Shown: one piece after another, positions 57,372 to 61,702 of the stretch
Layout of the letters: every line of letters begins with the position of its first letter
Numbering within the stretch: the first letter of the stretch is position 1
DNA from: Lingula anatina
Taxonomy: Eukaryota; Brachiopoda; Lingulata; Lingulida; Lingulidae
Reading direction: 5' to 3'
DNA: 61,702 nt
NCBI RefSeq assembly: GCF_001039355.2
Contig: NW_019773556.1
Location: 1-61,702 of the forward strand
Program-made: the position numbers and the translations under genes
The notes under the pieces: generated by a model
Seen by the model: the letters and a program-made list of their open reading frames with translations, nothing else
What the model was told of the DNA's origin: nothing
The model's database searches: none

Positions 57372-58472
57372 GTGTATAAAACTGCAAACTGATTGTGTAT
57401 AAAAAGATATTTGCCTTCAAGATGTTAAAGTCGCGGTACTTTTTTTTTCATAAAAAAGCACGTTAAGTTTCTGATTAGCATATGATGTCATATGTTTTAA
57501 AAACAAACCGCAGTAGCTGAAAATAAAACTTCGAAAATGGATATCCCGTGCGGAGGCTACTTTTGGTGAGAGGTGATATATGGGCGACAAGAAATGGAAA
57601 ACGCGTTGAGGCATGGTGCTTTAAAAAATTGGATGGGGCGGTGAAGATGACGATGAGTGATGAAGGAAAACTATGGAAAAAGCCACCAAAACCCGTTTTA
57701 TGGAGCGTGATGAGACCAAATTAAAATGACCCCCAAGAATCTAAATAAAACCACTTGCGCAATCGCTCGTGAGATTTAAATTTATATAACTATTATTTTG
57801 TTGTAGATACATGTAGGCCTACCCTGCTCAAAGGCATGTTCCATCCTTGTTTAAACTGTGGAATGGCTGGAACCTTTCCAAAAACGCTATTTTTACGATG
57901 CCAAAAAATTATGAACTCGTTCTTGTGGTTTAATCCTGGCGGAATAAGTTATTTTCTAACATTTATCAAACGGGGAAATCGAATTTCTCAGTTTGAGACG
58001 AAGTCCACAGGCCGATGGACACCAAACACTAAAAACTTGTCAAGAAAATAGCTCTTTCAATATATTTCTTTCGTTTAATTTGTTAACGTATTACATTGAT
58101 TTTTCATTAAATCTCCGATCTTTTCAATTAAGTTTTTCAGGGATACCTTGGATTGTTTAATTTGAATGTAAGAAATCAGAAGATGGCAGAAAGCAACTGT
58201 GGACATGAATAATTCTTATAATTGGTTTCATTGAAATGAAGAAAGGAATTAATATGGTTTGTTATAGAGGTGCATATAGGTCTTTTCAGGTCATGGTTTC
58301 AACCAAAACGCACTTGTTTGGCGTTAAATTTTATTTTTTGCCTCTTCCTCCTTGAGTTGTCACCGTATGAGCAAAAGAGCACCTTAAATTAGGACGCCGT
58401 TGACGGCCGTGACAGATATCAGCAAAAGGGCTAAACTTAAGCGCGTAATAGGTGACAATAAAGACAACTCAC
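57372..58472. other. Intergenic sequence, no gene seen
   Basis: A 20-bp segment GCAAACTGATTGTGTATAAA is repeated at the LINE's 5' boundary (57361-57380 and 57384-57403). Nothing else recognised. Confidence 0.4.
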
Positions 58473-58571
58473 TCCTACAACCGCAAGTCTGTCTTGAATT
58501 TCAGGATTTATGGGCTCTTTTATAATGGGGTCCTTTTTTAAAAAATTGTAGATACTGTCTGTTGGACAGGT
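58473..58571 (-). CDS. Possible unassigned exon
   Basis: 99 nt open between an acceptor-like GATTTCAG and a donor-like GTGAGT on the minus strand. It reads TCPTDSIYNFLKKDPIIKEP and INPEIQDRLAVVG. The charged, non-repetitive composition and the good splice signals on both sides are the only support. I do not recognise the family and no neighbouring exons were found. It may be chance. Confidence 0.25.
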
Positions 58572-58788
58572 CTGAAATCTACTGATCACTAATATTCTGG
58601 ACAGCAAGCATTTAGTACATGTACATGACGCCTTCAAACCTAATAGGTATTAATCATAAAGCGAACAATGCCATAGGCCTACCTAAATGTAACATTATTT
58701 GGATCAACTTAAATTTTCAATATCGCGAAAAATGCAGAAGATAGGCTGGCCTGACATTTCATTGGGGATTAAATGTAAAACGTATACT

Positions 58789-59112
58789 CAGTGGCCGATT
58801 TTTTTTTTTTTTTTTTTTGGGGGGGGGGGGGGGGATCAGGGGGGTCCTGACCTCTCCCCCCACTTCGATTTCTTTAAAAAATTACAGCAATGGTATCCTC
58901 TTGGAATTAGAATTTTGACTAGCTGAATCATAGTTCTAAACCGTACCAAATGGCACCGTTCGCCCTCTAAAATATCAAAAATTTTCGGGACCCTTCAGCG
59001 GACCCCGAACCCCACATCAAGGGGGAGGGGGGTGCGAGGGTCGGCTTCGCATCCGCGGCCTGTCATTTGTAAAAAACGGACCCCACTTCAAATAATCCTG
59101 GATCCACCCCTG
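58789..59112. mobile_element. MITE-like element with TATACT target duplication
   Basis: Ends CAGTGGCCGAT and, complemented, CAGGGGTGGATCCAGGAT; flanked by TATACT on both sides (58783-58788 and 59113-59118). The interior carries a T-run followed by a G-run and matching C-rich segments. No coding frame. It resembles high-copy elements ending in CAGGGGCGGATCCAGGAT that I recall from several marine invertebrates. Confidence 0.8.
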
Positions 59113-59643
59113 TATACTGTACGCGTTTGAAATTCCCTGATATGTCTATTACCCTTACGTCGGTAGTCCTTTGAGACTGTAGGCTACAGGGTGTCATGTC
59201 GTTCTAAATAACCGGCCATGCAGTTATTCAAAACCAGATCATTATAAATTGAAAACGATATAAAGCATCTAATCCAAATGCATAGCACGAAAATTCATGC
59301 GTTAATACTTTTATACACGATTTCCAATATGAACTGGCTGTGCTACAAGTTGGTTAGAAAAATTGCCCTTTATTTTCGCCCCCCCCCCTCCCCAAATAAT
59401 TCATTTTGGCGAGTACCTTATATCTTTGAAATTACATAATTTCTGGAATTACATAAAAGTGCATTTATTTATCTTTAAAACTTCGCCCTAACGTCCAGTG
59501 TGCACCTTCAACTTAGGTTATTGCAGTGTCCGTGCGTGGACGTGAGCCTTTAGTGACGCTGCTGTCTTGAACAAGTGTCTGGCTGAATAAGAGCTGCTGA
59601 CATCTATTGGCAAATTTATCAGTCCCACAATTCATAAGGAACT
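59113..59643. other. Region upstream of the Abraxas-family gene
   Basis: Contains the presumed promoter and 5' UTR. A C-run lies at 59379-59390. CpG-containing sequence (GTCCGTGCGTGGACGTGAGC) at 59529-59548 is promoter-like. No gene recognised. Confidence 0.4.
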
Positions 59644-61702
59644 ATGGCGGTGGTTGTAAGCGGGTCTGCACTCGCTTCCTTGTTTTTCGAACTTATAAAC
59701 AGTCCAGGCGATCAGGTAAATTTTGCACATCTTGATGAACCATCTACTTACATAATATTGCTTATAGCAACATATTTTGATATGCAGTATTATATTAGAA
59801 TAAAGAAACAGTTTGTTGTCTGCTTGTGGATAAGACTAGCAGATTCTTGGGTGAGTCATTCAATGTCTTCCAAAAATAATGAATGCCAGTTGCATATGTT
59901 AGTGATGGATATATTTTCTAAACATAATCGCAATCATGTAATTAGATCGCAGAGTGACTGTTGAATCGATTGGCTGGCTGTTATCTACATTGCTTATTTG
60001 TTCATTTTGTGACAAAATGTTGTGGGAGGGAATAATTCTCATTGTAGACTTTTTATGATGAAAATTTAACCATAAAAGGATTAAAACTAATATTTTTGTG
60101 TTAACATTGGACTGTAGACATGGAGACTTAGCCTCATGTACCTTGGTATGATTAACATTGCATTGTAAACACATGTTAATTTTGTTGTAACTTGTACACA
60201 CAGCCTTAGGTTTTACATGTAAAAGTTATAATTATTTGATTTAATTTTAGGAGGGCTTCTTAATTGGACAAGTACACATGCGTGTGACAGATACCATAAG
60301 TGATTCTCAGATAACCAATGTTAAAGAAGAAACAGTCATAGGTAGGTTGGTGATTGGCCATTTGTACAAGACATCATACATAGTAATCCAGCCCTGCAGG
60401 CTGAGAAAAAGTGCCCTCAAGTAAAATAAATAAACAAATAAATAAATAGATAAATAAATAAAACATGCAACCCTATTAAAAAAAGTGTTTGGAATTCTGC
60501 CGATGTTTTATGGTAAAGCAAATAACAATTCATGAAAAGGCAATAAAAATGAACATTTAGGTTCAAACTCTAACATATCTGCTCATATCAGTTCTACATG
60601 ACATTTAAAAGAGTGAAGCTGATAGGAAATTATGTTTGTGAAAAAGGTCAACAGCCCTCTAGCTAGCCCAAGTCCAATGCTCAAAGCACTGTGCTGCCTC
60701 AGATTTAAAAAAAAGAAGTCTTTCAAGTGATTTCTAGCTTTTTTGTCGACATTTTGTTGTTAATTAGAAGTATCAGATTGGTTGTGTTTAAAAAAATCAA
60801 ATTTGAGTTCATCTGGATGGAGAAACAGGATTTGCTTACATCTTTCAGTTCAGCTCAGGGATGTGGTTTAAACATTTCTGTGCATTGTATCTTTGTCTTA
60901 TGAAGGTTGGTTGCATCAGAAAACCTAAAAAGTTGGTTTGAACACCAAAAAAGTTGGTGAAGTTATTGTCTGGATTTTAAATGTTTACTATTTAGGATGT
61001 CTCCGAGACAAACATAGCTCTTTGCAATAATGTTTTCTTTATTTTAGCCATTCAGTCCCACATACCATGCTTGGGCCTGTTCAGCTTCTACAACTCTGCT
61101 GGTTCACTGAACTTTCAGAAGCTGGTTGAACTACTAGGAGAAAAAATTAAGGTACTTTTGCAAGCACTGTTCAGCCAACCACTAAGATAAAAAATATTTT
61201 GTGATAATTAGTGACGATAAAACGTTGCACCTGTTTTAAAATATATTTAATATATATATATATATACATATGCTTGTCAGGTCATGTATTTGAAATCCCA
61301 TTTTGTGTATTTTTGGAAAGTGAAATGCTATAACACTGCCTGTTGCACATGTTTTCACATCTTTTAATTTTCACTATTTGTTGATTCTGAATTGTAAATC
61401 CAGTCTTTCCTTTTCAATTAAACCTTTGACATTTTAGTACATAATAAAAAATCTTAACAAACATATATGGCATTTCCTTAAAGTATACATTCATATTTCA
61501 GAATGTTGTAGGATGGTACAGATTTAGAAGAAATACAACTCCCAGTATAACACTACGTGAACGCGCTCTCCACTTCCAGCTTCAGGATGCATTCCCCACC
61601 ATTACCAGTCACCACTTTCTGTTCATGCTGTCTGGCTGCAGCCTCTCGGCTAACAATGCTCTTCATAACTTTGATCATGTCATAATGCATGCAGTGGATA
61701 GG
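59644..61702 (+). CDS. Abraxas-family protein (FAM175/ABRAXAS), N-terminal part, runs off window
   Basis: Scaffold with a catalytically inactive MPN domain that holds the Lys63-specific deubiquitinase BRCC36 in the BRCA1-A (nuclear) or BRISC (cytoplasmic) complex. Exons: 59644-59715, 60251-60341, 61048-61151, 61502 to at least 61702; phases 0,1,0 agree. It starts MAVVVSGSALASLFFELINS. Exon 2 gives EGFLIGQVHMRVTDTISDSQ. Exon 3 gives HIPCLGLFSFYNSAGSLNFQ. Exon 4 starts NVVGWYRFRRNTTPSITLRE, the hallmark match to human Abraxas proteins. No JAMM zinc-ligand motif is seen in this part, as expected for an MPN-minus protein. The coiled coil and any C-terminal SPxF motif (ABRAXAS1 type) lie beyond the right edge, so ABRAXAS1 and ABRAXAS2 cannot be told apart. 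Confidence 0.9.

Overview
This is an intron-rich animal nuclear sequence, AT-rich and full of microsatellites, minisatellites and small foldback elements. Gene structure and protein similarity point to an invertebrate deuterostome (a lancelet, hemichordate or echinoderm); I cannot decide between them from sequence alone. There are no bacterial-style operons. Each gene was rebuilt by reading exons against GT/AG splice sites, and the codon phases of the GBA2, hexokinase, KGD4 and Abraxas models agree at every junction.

Layout, left to right. (1) 158-11370, minus: the 5' part of a furin-family proprotein convertase, closest to PCSK5/PCSK6, covering signal peptide, prodomain and the first catalytic Asp; the rest lies beyond the left edge. 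(2) 11865-14466, plus: a complete four-exon KGD4/MRPS36, an adaptor of the 2-oxoglutarate dehydrogenase complex, divergent from the convertase. (3) 15995-18701, minus: RGP1, a Rab6 GEF subunit, lacking its first exon at a single-N gap. (4) 18947-28408, plus: a complete 17-exon GBA2 (non-lysosomal glucosylceramidase, 878 aa), head-to-head with RGP1 as I recall for the human pair. (5) 28409-33504: intergenic, with a long near-palindromic element. (6) 33505-54180, minus: a complete single-domain hexokinase with two alternative last exons (457 or 467 aa). (7) 54181-59643: its promoter, a 5'-truncated LINE, a MITE and one unassigned possible exon. (8) 59644 to the right edge, plus: the first four exons of an Abraxas-family MPN protein.

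The genes are unrelated housekeeping genes (secretory-pathway protease, TCA cycle adaptor, Golgi GEF, glycolipid hydrolase, glycolysis, ubiquitin-signalling scaffold) and do not form a pathway. The most unusual feature is what sits around their splice sites. Tandem repeats, several sharing a GTGTTAGGTGTGACA-like core, start at or just inside the 5' splice site in many introns of different genes. Two arrays contain copies of an exon-intron boundary, and one transposon-like element stops 22 bp before a hexokinase splice acceptor. Two kilobase-scale duplications (convertase exon 3 and hexokinase exon 5) abut single Ns and are best read as unmerged allelic contig overlaps, not real exon duplications.
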